Both the position numbers and the translations under genes were made by a program. Of a stretch of DNA of 64,000 nucleotides, positions 20,513 to 30,493 are shown piece by piece. Origin of the DNA: Pseudomonas eucalypticola (GTDB lineage: Bacteria > Pseudomonadota > Gammaproteobacteria > Pseudomonadales > Pseudomonadaceae). Location: the NCBI RefSeq assembly GCF_013374995.1, contig NZ_CP056030.1, positions 1,706,501-1,770,500 on the forward strand, given 5' to 3'. The notes beneath the pieces are model-generated. The model was not told the origin of the DNA and did not search any database. It saw only the letters and a program-made list of their open reading frames with translations. Each line of letters begins with the position of its first letter. Within the stretch, counting starts at the first letter, position 1.

Positions 20513-21127
20513 ATGTTTGACCTGAGCGAATACCTGCACGATTTCACCTTGCCTGCCTGGCAACCCTGGGCCGGCATGACGCCTTGGGCGCTGGTCGCCG
20601 ATGCCCCTGGCCAGGTGGCGGCCTGGCTGGCGATGCTTTCCCCCCACGACTACCGCATCGCCGATGGCCAAGCCATTCATCGCACGGCCACGGTGGAACC
20701 TGGCGCGTTGCTCAAAGGGCCGCTGGTGGTCGGGCCAGGGTGTTTCATCGCTGCCGGCGCCTTGCTGCGCGGTGGCTGTTGGCTGGGGGAGGGGTGCATC
20801 ATCGGCCCCGGGGCGGAATTGAAGACGTCTTTCGTCTTCGCCGGCAGCAAACTCGCCCATTTCAACTTCGTCGGTGACTCGGTGCTGGGGCGGGATGTGA
20901 ACCTGGAGGCGGGCAGTATCGTCTGCAATTACCGTAACGAGCGGGACGACAAGCAGGTGCGGGTGCGCCTGGGTGGCGCGCTGGTGTCCACCGGCAGCGA
21001 CAAGTTCGGTGCGCTGATCGGCGACGGTGCGCGCCTGGGCGCCAACGCCGTGCTGGCCCCGGGGGCCCTGTTGGCACGCGGGACGGTGATCGGCCGGGCG
21101 GCGCTGTATGATGCCGAGGCGCTGTAA
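20513..21127 (+). CDS. LpxA-like hexapeptide-repeat acyltransferase
   Basis: A left-handed beta-helix protein of 204 residues. Residues 50-190 show repeated hexapeptides (IHRTATVEPGALLKGPLVVG, CFIAAGALLRGGCWLGEG, LGRDVNLEAGSIVCNYRNE, IGDGARLGANAVLAPGALLA). An N-terminal extension of about 45 residues (MFDLSEYLHDFTLPAWQPWAG) precedes it. Similar proteins are annotated as LpxA-family transferases; the arrangement recalls the C-terminal half of GlmU without the nucleotidyl domain. Donor and acceptor are unknown. It lies 87 bp before dnaX. Confidence 0.75.
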   Translation: MFDLSEYLHDFTLPAWQPWAGMTPWALVADAPGQVAAWLAMLSPHDYRIADGQAIHRTATVEPGALLKGPLVVGPGCFIAAGALLRGGCWLGEGCIIGPGAELKTSFVFAGSKLAHFNFVGDSVLGRDVNLEAGSIVCNYRNERDDKQVRVRLGGALVSTGSDKFGALIGDGARLGANAVLAPGALLARGTVIGRAALYDAEAL

Positions 21128-21214
21128 TACAGGTTACGCGAGCCATTGGATGCTTTTTTGCCCCTGCTCCGCTACGATTAGCGGTCTTTGGCATTCTAGT
21201 TGCGACGGTTTTCG

Positions 21215-23275
21215 ATGAGTTATCAGGTTCTTGCACGTAAATGGCGTCCGCGCTCCTTCCGCGAAATGGTTGGCCAGACCCATGTGCTCAAGGCTCTGAT
21301 CAACGCGCTGGACAACCAGCGGTTGCACCACGCCTACCTGTTCACCGGTACCCGCGGGGTGGGCAAGACCACCATCGCCCGTATCATCGCCAAGTGCGTG
21401 AACTGCGAAACCGGCATTACTTCCACCCCGTGCGGTGAGTGCTCGGTGTGCCGGGAGATCGACGAAGGGCGCTTCGTCGACCTGATCGAGATCGACGCCG
21501 CCAGCCGCACCAAGGTCGAGGATACCCGCGAACTGCTCGACAACGTGCAGTACGCGCCAAGCCGCGGGCGCTTCAAGGTCTACCTGATCGACGAAGTGCA
21601 CATGCTCTCCAGCCACTCGTTCAACGCCTTGCTCAAGACGCTGGAAGAGCCGCCGCCCTACGTCAAGTTCATCCTCGCGACCACCGACCCGCAGAAGCTG
21701 CCGGCCACCATTCTGTCGCGGTGCCTGCAGTTCTCGCTGAAGAACATGACCCCCGAGCGCGTGGTCGAGCACCTGAGCCACGTGCTGGGTGCCGAGAACG
21801 TGCCGTTCGAAGACGATGCATTGTGGTTGCTGGGCCGCGCTGCCGACGGTTCCATGCGTGATGCCATGAGCCTGACCGACCAGGCCATTGCCTTCGGCGA
21901 GGGCAAGGTACTGGCCGCCGACGTGCGGGCCATGCTCGGTACCCTGGACCACGGCCAGGTGTATGGCGTGCTGCAGGCGTTGCTCGAAGGGGATGCCCGT
22001 GCGCTGCTGGAAGCCGTGCGCCACCTGGCCGAACAGGGCCCGGACTGGAATGGCGTGCTGTCGGAAATGCTCAATGTGCTGCACCGCGTGGCGGTGGCCC
22101 AGGCCCTGCCGGACGCCGTGGACAACGGCCATGGCGACCGCGACCGCGTGCTGGCGGTGGCCCAGGCGCTGCCCGCCGAGGACGTGCAGTTCTACTACCA
22201 GATGGGTTTGATCGGGCGCCGTGACCTGCCGCTGGCCCCGGACCCGCGCAGTGGTTTCGAAATGGTCCTGCTGCGCATGCTGGCGTTCCGCCCGGCGGAT
22301 ACCGGCGACGCCCCCAGGCCGGTGTTAAAGCCGGTGGGGACCAGCCAAGCCACGGCTGAGTCCCCGCAAGCCCCGGCTATCGCAGCTGCTCCGGTGGCCA
22401 TTGCTGCCCCGGCGCCGGCCCCAGCGCCAACACCGGTCGCTGCGCCTGCGCCCCCGCCAGCACCTGTGTCGGCGCAGGCAGCGCCCGCGCCCGTGGCCGA
22501 AGAAGTCGACCTGCCGTGGAACGAGCCCAAGCCCATCGAGCCGTCGCCGGCGCCGGCGGTCGAGCCCGACCCGCTGCCCGTTCCCACCGAAGAGCCGGTG
22601 CTGGACGTGGTCGCCGAACAGCCCGCCCTGACGCCAATGCCGACGCCAGTGCCCGCCAGCGTGGTGCCGCCGGCGCCGGAAGCCGATTCGCCGCCCATCG
22701 AGTACGTGCCCGCAGGCATGGACCGCGACGACGAGCCGCCGCTGGACGAAGATTATTACGAGCCCGACGTCGACAGCGCTTCGTATAGTTACCTGGACGA
22801 CCTGGCCAGCGAGAGCGTGCCGGAGCCGACGCCTGAGCCTGAGCCGTTGCCGGCCTCGAAGCCGGCCACGGGCCTGGCCCTGCAATGGCTGGAACTGTTC
22901 GCGAAACTGCCGATTTCCGGCATGACCGGCAGCATTGCCGCCAACTGCAGCCTGATCGCCGTGGACGGCGACCACTGGTTGCTGCACCTGGACCCGGCCC
23001 ACAGTGCGCTGTTCAACAGCACCCAGCAGCGGCGCCTGAACGACGCCCTGAACCAGTACCACGGGCGCACCCTGACGCTGACCATCGAGCTGATCCGCCC
23101 CGAGCAGGAAACCCCGGCCCAGGCCGCCGCCCGTCGGCGTGCCGAGCGCCAGGGCGAGGCCGAGGCGTCCATCCACAGCGATCCGTTCATCCAGCAGATG
23201 ATTCGGGAGTTCGGTGCGGTGGTGCGTGAGGATACTATTGAACCTGTCGAGGCGTTGGTCAGCCAAAGCCAGTAA
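21215..23275 (+). CDS. dnaX: DNA polymerase III subunit tau (gamma)
   Basis: Clamp-loader ATPase of 686 residues that organises the replisome. MSYQVLARKWRPRSFREMVGQ is the family start. Walker A GTRGVGKTT is at 45-53, the zinc site CVNC...CGECSVC follows, and Walker B is LIDEVHMLS. A long Pro/Ala linker (about 370-540) leads to the C-terminal tau domain that binds the polymerase and DnaB (LALQWLELFAKLPISGMTGSIAANCSLI). No A6G slippery heptamer of the E. coli type was noticed, so a gamma form made by that frameshift is not supported. The ATG at 21215 is preferred to an upstream in-frame codon. Confidence 0.97.
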   Translation: MSYQVLARKWRPRSFREMVGQTHVLKALINALDNQRLHHAYLFTGTRGVGKTTIARIIAKCVNCETGITSTPCGECSVCREIDEGRFVDLIEIDAASRTKVEDTRELLDNVQYAPSRGRFKVYLIDEVHMLSSHSFNALLKTLEEPPPYVKFILATTDPQKLPATILSRCLQFSLKNMTPERVVEHLSHVLGAENVPFEDDALWLLGRAADGSMRDAMSLTDQAIAFGEGKVLAADVRAMLGTLDHGQVYGVLQALLEGDARALLEAVRHLAEQGPDWNGVLSEMLNVLHRVAVAQALPDAVDNGHGDRDRVLAVAQALPAEDVQFYYQMGLIGRRDLPLAPDPRSGFEMVLLRMLAFRPADTGDAPRPVLKPVGTSQATAESPQAPAIAAAPVAIAAPAPAPAPTPVAAPAPPPAPVSAQAAPAPVAEEVDLPWNEPKPIEPSPAPAVEPDPLPVPTEEPVLDVVAEQPALTPMPTPVPASVVPPAPEADSPPIEYVPAGMDRDDEPPLDEDYYEPDVDSASYSYLDDLASESVPEPTPEPEPLPASKPATGLALQWLELFAKLPISGMTGSIAANCSLIAVDGDHWLLHLDPAHSALFNSTQQRRLNDALNQYHGRTLTLTIELIRPEQETPAQAAARRRAERQGEAEASIHSDPFIQQMIREFGAVVREDTIEPVEALVSQSQ

Positions 23276-23349
23276 CCCGTTAACCACGTGCGGTACGTTG
23301 CCTTGGCGCGTGCCGCACGGCAAACCAAACAACCGATGAGGTGATCCCC

Positions 23350-23676
23350 ATGATGAAAGGTGGCATGGCCGGCCTGATGAAGCAGGCCCAGCAGATGCAG
23401 GAAAAAATGGCCAAGATGCAGGAAGAACTGGCCAACGCCGAAGTGACCGGGCAATCCGGCGCAGGCCTGGTCAGCGTGGTGATGACCGGTCGTCACGACG
23501 TCAAGCGTGTCAGCCTGGATGACAGCCTGATGCAGGAAGACAAGGACGTGCTGGAAGACCTGATCGCCGCGGCCGTCAATGACGCCGTGCGCAAGATCGA
23601 AGCCGCCAGCCAGGACAAGATGGGCGGCATGACCGCCGGCATGCAACTGCCGCCGGGCTTCAAGATGCCGTTCTAA
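23350..23676 (+). CDS. ybaB: Nucleoid-associated protein YbaB/EbfC
   Basis: A 108-residue DNA-binding protein starting [32 protein letters not shown], the helical arm of the tweezer-like dimer, followed by the short sheet ([20 protein letters not shown]) and a C-terminal [19 protein letters not shown] site lies six bases before the ATG at 23350. It follows dnaX by 74 bp, the conserved dnaX-ybaB order. Confidence 0.95.
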   Translation: MMKGGMAGLMKQAQQMQEKMAKMQEELANAEVTGQSGAGLVSVVMTGRHDVKRVSLDDSLMQEDKDVLEDLIAAAVNDAVRKIEAASQDKMGGMTAGMQLPPGFKMPF

Positions 23677-23695
23677 GGCACCTTGCGCTGCACCC

Positions 23696-23721
23696 CGATG
23701 CCAGGCTCATGCCTGGCATCG
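23696..23721 (+). terminator. Terminator after ybaB
   Basis: A ten-base-pair perfect stem (CGATGCCAGG) with a 6-base loop, 20 bp after the ybaB stop, followed by TCGTTTCC. It probably ends the dnaX-ybaB transcript before the repeat array. Confidence 0.75.
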
Positions 23722-23747
23722 TCGTTTCCACCACCGCGATTCCCCCG

Positions 23748-24275
23748 GTAGCAGCGGCCCCGGCCGCGTCACGAACACCGCGCAACGTCAGGCCCACCGC
23801 GTGCATCGCCGACGCGGCCAGGTCCGCTGCTACGCGGACGAGGTAGCAGCGGACCTGGCCGCGTCACAAACGCCGCGCAACATCAGGCCCACCGCGTGCA
23901 CCGCCGACGCGGCCAGGTCCGCTGCTACGCGGACGAGGTAGCAGCGGACCCGGCCGCGTCACGAACGCTGCGCAACACCAGGCCCACCGCGTGCACCGCC
24001 GACGCGGCCAGGTCCGCTGCTACGCCGACCGCTGTAGCAGCGGACCCGGCCGCGTCATAAACACCGCGCAGCATCAGGCACACCGCCTACACCGCCGACG
24101 CGGCCGGGTCCGCTGCTACGCAGACGAGGAAGCAGCGGACCCGGCCGCGTCACGAACACCGCGCAACGTCAGGCCCACCGCGTGCACCGCCGACGCGGCC
24201 AGGTCCGCTGCTACGCGGACGAGGTAGCAGCGGACCTGGCCGCGTCTCGAACGCCGCGCAACATCAGGTCCACCG
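23748..24275. repeat. Tandem array of 95-bp hairpin units (5.5 copies)
   Basis: Units start at 23748, 23843, 23938, 24034, 24129 and 24224, with the last one cut at half length. Each unit has a 23-bp arm GTAGCAGCGGACC-GGCCGCG with TC, a spacer with CGCGCAACATCAGGCCCACCGC, and the inverted arm ending GGTCCGCTGCTAC, then a short joint GCGGACGAG. It separates ybaB from the oxidoreductase. ORFs across it are read-throughs of the repeat. Related single copies lie at 10719 and 40219. Confidence 0.93.
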
Positions 24276-24321
24276 CATATTCCCCTCAAATGCCTTCACC
24301 CAACACGGTGTCGCTGCAAAA

Positions 24322-24339
24322 GGTTGAACGCCTTCAACC
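24322..24339. promoter_or_regulatory. 18-bp perfect palindrome, possible operator
   Basis: GGTTGAACGCCTTCAACC lies 47 bp before the oxidoreductase start. Its length and symmetry fit a MerR- or TetR-type operator, but no regulator gene is adjacent. Confidence 0.45.
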
Positions 24340-24385
24340 CCGTCACGGTCTGGTCTAGAGTGTTGTTCTCACCAAGGAGCCCCCC

Positions 24386-25420
24386 ATGTCCCAGGACCTG
24401 ATCCTCAACCAGCGTTTCGTGCTGGCCTCGCGCCCCAAGGGCGCGCCAACCCCCGAGAATTTCCGCCTGGAACGCCAGGCGTTGCCTGAGCTGGAAGACG
24501 GCCAGGTGCTGCTGCGCACGCTTTACCTGTCACTGGACCCCTACATGCGCGGGCGCATGAGCGACGCCCCTTCCTACGCCGCCCCCGTGCAGATTGGCGA
24601 AGTCATGACCGGCGGCGCGGTCAGCGTCGTCGAGCAGTCGCGCCACCCGAAATTCCACCCCGGTGACCAGGTGGTAGGCAGTACCGGCTGGCAGACCCAC
24701 AGCATCGCCAAGGGCGATGACCTGGTGGTGCTGCCCGCTGGCATCCCGTCGCCCTCGCTGGCATTGGGCGTGCTGGGCATGCCCGGCATGACCGCCTACA
24801 TGGGCCTGATGCACATCGGCCAGCCCCAGGCCGGAGAGACCCTGGTGGTAGCCGCCGCGTCGGGTGCCGTGGGCTCCGTGGTGGGGCAGGTGGCCAAGTT
24901 GAAGGGCTTGAAGGTAGTGGGCGTGGCCGGCGGTGCCGACAAGTGCCGCTACGTGGTGGACGAGCTGGGCTTCGATGCCTGCGTCGACCACAAGTCACCC
25001 ACCTTCGCCCAGGACCTGGCCGCGGCCTGCGACCAGGGTATCGACGTGTACTTCGAGAATGTCGGCGGGGAAGTGTTCGAAGCGGTGATGCCACTGCTCA
25101 ACCCGCGCGCCCGAATCCCGGTGTGCGGGCTGATCGCCGCCTACAACGCCACCGATCTGCCCGAAGGCCCCGACCGCTTGTCGCTGTTGCCGCGCCTCTT
25201 GCTGACCAAACGCATCCGCATGCAAGGCTTCATCGTCTTTGACGACTTCGGTGACCGCCATGCCGAATTCCTCGCCGCCATGGTGCCGTGGGTACGGGAC
25301 GGCAAGGTGCGTTATCGCGAGCACGTGGTCGAGGGACTGGAGCAAGCGCCCGAAGCGTTTATCGGCCTGCTGCAGGGGCACAATTTTGGCAAGCTGGTGG
25401 TCAAAGTGTCTGAGGCGTGA
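24386..25420 (+). CDS. NADP-dependent oxidoreductase (zinc-free MDR, CurA-like)
   Basis: A medium-chain reductase of 344 residues. The N-terminus FRLERQALPELEDGQVLLRTLYLSLDPYMRGRM and the absence of zinc-ligand cysteines place it with the NADPH-dependent 2-alkenal/curcumin reductase group. The Rossmann fold shows AAASGAVGSVVGQVAKLKGLKVVGVAGG near 150-180, and DVYFENVGGEVFEAVMPLL follows. It probably reduces alpha,beta-unsaturated aldehydes or ketones; the true substrate is unknown. An AAGGAG site precedes the ATG. It sits between the repeat array and recR. Confidence 0.9.
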   Translation: MSQDLILNQRFVLASRPKGAPTPENFRLERQALPELEDGQVLLRTLYLSLDPYMRGRMSDAPSYAAPVQIGEVMTGGAVSVVEQSRHPKFHPGDQVVGSTGWQTHSIAKGDDLVVLPAGIPSPSLALGVLGMPGMTAYMGLMHIGQPQAGETLVVAAASGAVGSVVGQVAKLKGLKVVGVAGGADKCRYVVDELGFDACVDHKSPTFAQDLAAACDQGIDVYFENVGGEVFEAVMPLLNPRARIPVCGLIAAYNATDLPEGPDRLSLLPRLLLTKRIRMQGFIVFDDFGDRHAEFLAAMVPWVRDGKVRYREHVVEGLEQAPEAFIGLLQGHNFGKLVVKVSEA

Positions 25421-25488
25421 GCATTTGACGCCACCCCGGGGCGCGGGTATAAACCGCGTCTCGTTGTTTTTTGCCAGGCATTGACCCC

Positions 25489-26091
25489 ATGAGTTTCAGC
25501 CCCTTGATCCGCCAACTGATCGACGCCTTGCGCACTTTGCCCGGCGTGGGTCAGAAAACCGCGCAGCGCATGGCGCTGCAATTGCTGGAGCGCGATCGCA
25601 GTGGCGGCACGCGGCTGGCCCAGGCCCTGAGCCAGGCCATGGAAGGTGTGGGCCATTGCCGTCAGTGCCGCACCTTGACCGAAGAAGAACTGTGCCCGCA
25701 ATGCGCCGACCACCGGCGGGACGACACCTTACTGTGCGTGGTGGAAGGGCCGATGGACGTGTACGCGGTGGAGCAGACCGGCTATCGCGGCCGCTACTTC
25801 GTGCTCAAGGGCCACCTGTCGCCGTTGGACGGCCTGGGCCCGGACGCCATCGGCATACCGCAGCTCATGGCGCGTATCGAAGAGCAGGGCAGCTTCACCG
25901 AGGTGATCCTGGCCACCAACCCCACGGTTGAAGGCGAGGCGACCGCCCACTACATCGCGCAACTGCTGACCAGCAAGGGCCTGACCGCCTCGCGCATTGC
26001 CCACGGCGTGCCGTTGGGCGGCGAACTGGAAATGGTCGACGGCGGCACCCTGGCGCATTCGTTCGCCGGGCGCAAACCGATCAGCCTGTAG
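25489..26091 (+). CDS. recR: Recombination protein RecR
   Basis: RecR, 200 residues, acts with RecF and RecO to load RecA on gapped DNA. In order: the helix-hairpin-helix ([24 protein letters not shown]), the zinc finger ([18 protein letters not shown], residues about 57-75), the Toprim domain ([33 protein letters not shown]) and the C-terminal Walker-like tail. ATG 25489 gives [10 protein letters not shown], the family start. Its 3' end overlaps the convergent MFS gene by 11 bp. Confidence 0.97.
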   Translation: MSFSPLIRQLIDALRTLPGVGQKTAQRMALQLLERDRSGGTRLAQALSQAMEGVGHCRQCRTLTEEELCPQCADHRRDDTLLCVVEGPMDVYAVEQTGYRGRYFVLKGHLSPLDGLGPDAIGIPQLMARIEEQGSFTEVILATNPTVEGEATAHYIAQLLTSKGLTASRIAHGVPLGGELEMVDGGTLAHSFAGRKPISL

Positions 26092-27286
26092 CGGCCGCGC
26101 CGCTGGCAGGGGCCACCTGGCGGCCCTGGGCCAGCACTCGCCAGCCGGCCAATGCCGACAAGAGGATGCTGGCGACCAATAGCCCGGCAATCGACCAGCC
26201 CTGACGATCGAACCAATAGATCAACAGCCCGACCACGGGCAGGATCGACTGGTTCACGAGGCTGATCATGGCCGACACGCTGGCCAAGTGCGCCTGGGGA
26301 ATCAGGCTGATGCGCATGACCCGCATGTAATTGCCCATCATCACCTTGGCGGCGATGCCCAGCGCGTAGCAGGCCAGGAATGCCCACAACGCCTCCATCA
26401 CCGCGACCAGCAGGGCGCTGGCCGCGAGGGCCAGGGCCAGGGATGCGGCGAACAGCCCATGACGTCCCAGGCGTCCGATCAGCCGGGCGTACAGCATCGT
26501 GGCCGCGACGCCGCACACGCCGGCGCACAGGTCGATCAACCCGTAATACTGGATGGGCAGCGCCATGAGCCGGTCCACCAGCGCCGCACCGCTGGCCTCG
26601 ATGGTGCCATCGAAGGCGTTGTTGCCCACGGCAAGCAAGGTCATCAGCCATAACAGTGGGCTGCCCATGAAAATCAGCAACGCTGCTCGCCAGTGGCCAG
26701 CAGGGGGCTGGCCGGCCAACCGCTTGTCGGCCGTGTCGGGAAGCCCGGTATAGAAAAGAAAGAACAGTGCGTTGGCCAGATACAGGCTGGCAGCCAGTGC
26801 CAATAGCAGCGTATAGCCGGTTGTGAAGAGCATCATGCCCAGCAGCGGTCCGAGCACCATGCCCCCTTGGTCGAGACGACTCAGGCGATTCGCGTCACGA
26901 TCCAGGTGCTGGGGGCGGGCCGCGATGATTTTCTCGCAACTCAGCAGTGTCTGGGCATTGCCAATGCTGATCAGGCTACCCAGCAACCCGGCGCCAACCG
27001 TCAGCACCAGACCAGGCGCCTGGCCCTGAATCAGCGCCAGCACGCCCAGGCAGGCGGCGCATTTGATCAGGTCGGCGGTGATGGACAGCGGCCGTACGCC
27101 CCAACGGTCGATCGCGCCCCCCACCAACGGCATCAGCACCAGGCGCGGCAACCAGGACACCAGGTAGGCCAGCCCGGCGTAGCCGAGGCTGCCGGTCAGG
27201 CCGTACACCACCAGCGGCACCAGAAAATTCATCAGGCCGTCGCCCACCAGGATGGCGCCAATGAAGTACAGCAGGGTTCGGTGCAT
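26081..27286 (-). CDS. MFS transporter (enterobactin-exporter-like group)
   Basis: A 401-residue membrane protein with about twelve helices, starting [28 protein letters not shown]. The loop between helices 2 and 3 ([21 protein letters not shown]) carries the MFS D-R-x-G-x-R pattern. Members of this group export siderophores or small drugs; the substrate is not evident. The ATG at 27286 is chosen because the upstream extension is not hydrophobic. In P. aeruginosa and KT2440, as I recall, no such gene separates recR from apt in this form, so it may be an insertion. Confidence 0.85.
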   Translation of the reverse strand: MHRTLLYFIGAILVGDGLMNFLVPLVVYGLTGSLGYAGLAYLVSWLPRLVLMPLVGGAIDRWGVRPLSITADLIKCAACLGVLALIQGQAPGLVLTVGAGLLGSLISIGNAQTLLSCEKIIAARPQHLDRDANRLSRLDQGGMVLGPLLGMMLFTTGYTLLLALAASLYLANALFFLFYTGLPDTADKRLAGQPPAGHWRAALLIFMGSPLLWLMTLLAVGNNAFDGTIEASGAALVDRLMALPIQYYGLIDLCAGVCGVAATMLYARLIGRLGRHGLFAASLALALAASALLVAVMEALWAFLACYALGIAAKVMMGNYMRVMRISLIPQAHLASVSAMISLVNQSILPVVGLLIYWFDRQGWSIAGLLVASILLSALAGWRVLAQGRQVAPASGAAATG

Positions 27287-27588
27287 GGCGGGTCTCTGAG
27301 GGATCAGTCGCGTTGAGGGTGCCTTGGGGGATAAATAGCGGGTGGGCGACAGCAAAACAAGAACGACAAAGCAGATGGCCGGCCTCCCTGTTTGCTGGTC
27401 CTACAGGGTTTTGGCCAAACGTTAGGAAGCAGACCACGGCTACCGATACACCGAGCCGTCTGCCACACGGCGAGCGTGTTTCAGGTGGGAGAAATGTGTA
27501 GGACGTAAAGCGGCAGAGGCATTGCCTGCTTTCTTGTATCTTGATGTTTCGCGTGGCCGGCAAACGCAGCTGCCGGCCACAGGGGCGT
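27287..27588. other. Intergenic region between MFS gene and apt
   Basis: A gap of 302 bp with no ORF of coding character. It holds the MFS promoter side and, next to apt, a perfect ten-base-pair hairpin GTGGCCGGCA/TGCCGGCCAC at 27553-27580, nine bases beyond the apt stop, without a clear U-tract. Confidence 0.5.
27553..27580 (-). terminator. Hairpin after apt
   Basis: Perfect stem GTGGCCGGCA with an eight-base loop. It lies immediately after apt and probably protects or ends its transcript; the lack of T-residues makes intrinsic termination uncertain. Confidence 0.5.
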
Positions 27589-28137
27589 TTACATATCGGT
27601 CAAGGCGAAGTTGGTCAGGCAGAACGTCGGGATGCCCATGTCTTCCAGGCGCTGGGAACCCAGCAGCTCCGGCAGGTCGATGATGGCGCTGGCTTCGTGC
27701 ACGCGCGCGCCCATGCGGCGCACCAGGTTGGCAGCGGCGATCAGGGTGCCGCCGGTGGCGATCAGGTCGTCGAACAGGATGACCGAGTCACCTTCGCACA
27801 GGCTGTCGGCGTGCACTTCCAGGAAGGCTTCGCCGTACTCGGTCTTGTAGCCCTCGGCCAGCACGTCGGCGGGCAGCTTGCCTTGCTTGCGGAACAGGAT
27901 CAGCGGCTTGTTCAGTTCATGGGCGACGATGGAGCCGATCAGGAAGCCGCGCGCGTCCATGGCGCCGATGTGGCTGAAGTCGGCGTCGATGTAGCGGTGC
28001 ACGAAACTGTCGATCACCATGCGCAGGGCCTTGGGCGACTGGAACAGCGGGGTGATGTCACGGAAGATGACACCGGGCTTGGGGAAGTCCACGACGGGGC
28101 GGATCAGGGATTTGAAGCTGAAGGTGTCGATAACCAT
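27589..28137 (-). CDS. apt: Adenine phosphoribosyltransferase
   Basis: A purine-salvage enzyme of 182 residues that makes AMP from adenine and PRPP. The PRPP-binding motif [16 protein letters not shown] is at about 123-138, and the N-terminal [15 protein letters not shown] is the family signature. [20 protein letters not shown] is the usual Pseudomonas start, with AGGAC upstream. It lies 65 bp after anr on the same strand. Confidence 0.97.
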   Translation of the reverse strand: MVIDTFSFKSLIRPVVDFPKPGVIFRDITPLFQSPKALRMVIDSFVHRYIDADFSHIGAMDARGFLIGSIVAHELNKPLILFRKQGKLPADVLAEGYKTEYGEAFLEVHADSLCEGDSVILFDDLIATGGTLIAAANLVRRMGARVHEASAIIDLPELLGSQRLEDMGIPTFCLTNFALTDM

Positions 28138-28202
28138 CGTGGTGAAGTCCTGGCAGGCAAAATATGCCCGCCAGTATACCTGTTCGATCGGTCAGGTCGT
28201 AG

Positions 28203-28937
28203 TCACGCTTCCAGGGTGCCACCGGCCAGGGCACACAGTTGGATAGGGTCCAGGATATGGATCTCCTTGCCTTCGGCGGCCAGCAGTTCGCTCTGCTGGA
28301 AACGGGTGAAGACCCGCGACACCGTCTCCACGGCCAGCCCCAGGTAGTTGCCGATTTCGTTGCGCGACATGCTCAGGCGAAACTGGTTGGCCGAGAAGCC
28401 ACGGGCACGGAAACGCGCCGAGAGGTTGACCAGGAAGGTGGCGATCCGTTCGTCGGCTGACTTCTTCGACAGCAACAGCATCATCTGCTGGTCATCACGA
28501 ATTTCGCGGCTCATGACCCGCATCAACTGGCGGCGCAACTGGGGCAGTTGCACACTCAGTTCATCCAGGCGCTCGAACGGAATCTCGCACACCGAGGTGG
28601 TTTCCTGGGCCTGGGCCGAGACGGGGTAGGCCTCGGCGTCCATGCCCGACAAGCCCACCAGTTCGCTGGGCAGGTGGAAGCCGGTGATCTGTTCTTCACC
28701 GCCATCGCTGAGGCTGAAGGTTTTCAGCGCGCCTGAGCGCACCGCATACACGGAACCGAAGCGGTCCCCCTGGCGGAACAGGAATTCGCCTTTCTTCAGC
28801 GGGCGGCCGCGCTTGACGATTTCGTCCAGGGCTTCCATGTCTTCGAGGTTCAACGACAGGGGCAGGCACAGGGGTGCCAGGCTGCAATCCTTGCAGTGGG
28901 CCTGAGTGACAGTGCGCAGTTTGACTGGCTCGGACAT
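28203..28937 (-). CDS. anr: Anaerobic regulator Anr (FNR family)
   Basis: An oxygen-sensing activator of 244 residues. The [4Fe-4S] ligands are Cys15, Cys18 and Cys24 ([11 protein letters not shown]) plus Cys117 ([10 protein letters not shown]). A cyclic-nucleotide-type beta barrel is followed by a dimer helix and the C-terminal helix-turn-helix ([25 protein letters not shown]) with the E-x-x-S-R recognition helix that reads TTGAT half-sites. ATG 28937 ([10 protein letters not shown]) was chosen over an upstream start that covers the promoter. A perfect ANR box 49 bp upstream indicates autoregulation. Confidence 0.97.
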   Translation of the reverse strand: MSEPVKLRTVTQAHCKDCSLAPLCLPLSLNLEDMEALDEIVKRGRPLKKGEFLFRQGDRFGSVYAVRSGALKTFSLSDGGEEQITGFHLPSELVGLSGMDAEAYPVSAQAQETTSVCEIPFERLDELSVQLPQLRRQLMRVMSREIRDDQQMMLLLSKKSADERIATFLVNLSARFRARGFSANQFRLSMSRNEIGNYLGLAVETVSRVFTRFQQSELLAAEGKEIHILDPIQLCALAGGTLEA

Positions 28938-28985
28938 CGGTACAAATCCTTTGGTGAAACACACAATGACTGTAAGGGTACCCCT

Positions 28986-28999
28986 TTGATACGGATCAA
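28986..28999. promoter_or_regulatory. ANR box upstream of anr
   Basis: TTGAT-ACGG-ATCAA is a perfect match to the FNR/ANR consensus TTGAT-N4-ATCAA. It lies between hemN (ending 29050) and anr, 49 bp before the anr start. Confidence 0.9.
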
Positions 29000-29049
29000 A
29001 CCAGCCGCGCTTTAGTCGCACCCTGCGGCTCCGACCAGATGTGCGGCGC

Positions 29050-30432
29050 TCAGATCACCCGGGAAAAGCGTTGGCGGTTCTGCTCGCCCAGGTGCACGTC
29101 GAACAGCATGCACACCCCCCGCACCAGGAGCCGGCCCACTGGCAACACCCGGATGCCGTGGGCATCGAGGCTGACCAGGCCTTCCTCGGCCATGGCGCGC
29201 AGGGGCGCCCAGACGGGGGCGAAGTAGCCGTGGAAGTCGATGTTGAAGCGCTGCTCGATGGCGGCGAAGTCCAATTCGAAATGACAGATCAGTTGCTGGA
29301 TCACCGCCCGGCGTATGCGGTCATCGGCGTCGCACACCAGGCCGCGCGCGGTGGCCAGTTGTGCGTCGGCCAAGGCGTTCTGGTAGTCGTTGAGGTCGCT
29401 GCTGTTCTGGCAGTACAGGTCGCCCACCTGGCTGATCGCCGAGACGCCCAGGCCGATCAGGTCGCAGTGGCCATGGGTGGTGTAGCCCTGGAAATTGCGT
29501 TGCAATTGCGCCTCTTCCTGGGCGATGGCCAGTTCATCGTCGGGCAGGGCGAAGTGGTCCATGCCGATGTACCGATAACCGGCCCGGGTCAGTTGCTCGA
29601 TGGTGGTCTTGAGCATTTGCAGCTTCGCGCCGGGGGGCGGCAACTGCACGTGGTCGATGCGCCGTTGGGGCATGAAGCGTTCTGGCAGGTGCGCATAATT
29701 GAACACCGACAGGCGGTCGGGTTGCAGCTGGATGACCTCGTCCACCGTGCGCGCGAAGCTGTCGACGCTTTGCCGGGGCAGGCCGTAGATCAGGTCCAGG
29801 TTCACCGACCGAAATTGCAGGGTGCGCGCGGCCTCGATGATGGTGCGGGTCTGTTCCAGGCTTTGCAGGCGGTTGACCGCCCGCTGCACCTGGGGGTCGA
29901 AATCCTGCACGCCAATGCTGACCCGGTTGAAGCCCAGTTCGCGCAACAGCCCCATGGTCGACCAGTCGGCCTCGCGGGGGTCTATCTCGATGCCGTAATC
30001 ACCGCTGTCGTCCAGGCGCAGGTTGAAATGGCTGCGCAGGCAGGCCATCAGCCGGCGCAATTCGTCATGGCTGAGAAAGGTGGGGGTGCCGCCGCCCAGG
30101 TGCAGTTGCTCGACGCTCTGGCGTGGGTCCAGGTGGCAGGCGATCAGCTGGATTTCCTGCTCCAGGCGCTGCAGGTAAACCTGGCTGCGGCCGCGGTCCT
30201 TGGTGATGACCTTGTTGCACGCGCAGTAGTAGCAAATGTTGGCACAGAACGGCACATGCACGTACAGCGACAAGGGGCGCATGGCCTTGCGGCTGTCGCG
30301 CAGGGCGTGCAGCAGGTCGAAGGAACCTACCTGGTTGTTGAACTGGACGGCGGTCGGGTAGGAGGTGTAGCGGGGGCCGGGCTGATCGTGGCGGCGGATC
30401 AGGTCATCGTCCCAGACAAGAGTGTCGAGCAT
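29050..30432 (-). CDS. hemN: Oxygen-independent coproporphyrinogen III dehydrogenase
   Basis: Radical-SAM enzyme of 460 residues that makes protoporphyrinogen IX without oxygen. The cluster ligands are Cys63, Cys67 and Cys70, with Cys72 following ([13 protein letters not shown]), and the [10 protein letters not shown] segment binds [16 protein letters not shown] at the N-terminus and the long C-terminal domain are HemN-type rather than HemW-type. It supplies haem when oxygen is low, in keeping with its place beside anr and the cbb3 genes and with the ANR box upstream. Confidence 0.97.
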   Translation of the reverse strand: MLDTLVWDDDLIRRHDQPGPRYTSYPTAVQFNNQVGSFDLLHALRDSRKAMRPLSLYVHVPFCANICYYCACNKVITKDRGRSQVYLQRLEQEIQLIACHLDPRQSVEQLHLGGGTPTFLSHDELRRLMACLRSHFNLRLDDSGDYGIEIDPREADWSTMGLLRELGFNRVSIGVQDFDPQVQRAVNRLQSLEQTRTIIEAARTLQFRSVNLDLIYGLPRQSVDSFARTVDEVIQLQPDRLSVFNYAHLPERFMPQRRIDHVQLPPPGAKLQMLKTTIEQLTRAGYRYIGMDHFALPDDELAIAQEEAQLQRNFQGYTTHGHCDLIGLGVSAISQVGDLYCQNSSDLNDYQNALADAQLATARGLVCDADDRIRRAVIQQLICHFELDFAAIEQRFNIDFHGYFAPVWAPLRAMAEEGLVSLDAHGIRVLPVGRLLVRGVCMLFDVHLGEQNRQRFSRVI

Positions 30433-30493
30433 GTGGGTGGTTCCCGGTTGGCGTGCGTGTTCGCCAGTCTAGGGACGCCCGTGCCAAGGGGTA

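Noticed and set aside
21215..23275. Programmed frameshift in dnaX that would make gamma
   Set aside because: No A-AAA-AAG type slippery site with a following hairpin was noticed near the end of the ATPase domain.
23748..24275. Possible CRISPR array
   Set aside because: The whole 95-bp unit is repeated, with no unique spacers and no cas genes; the 107-bp array was rejected for the same reason.
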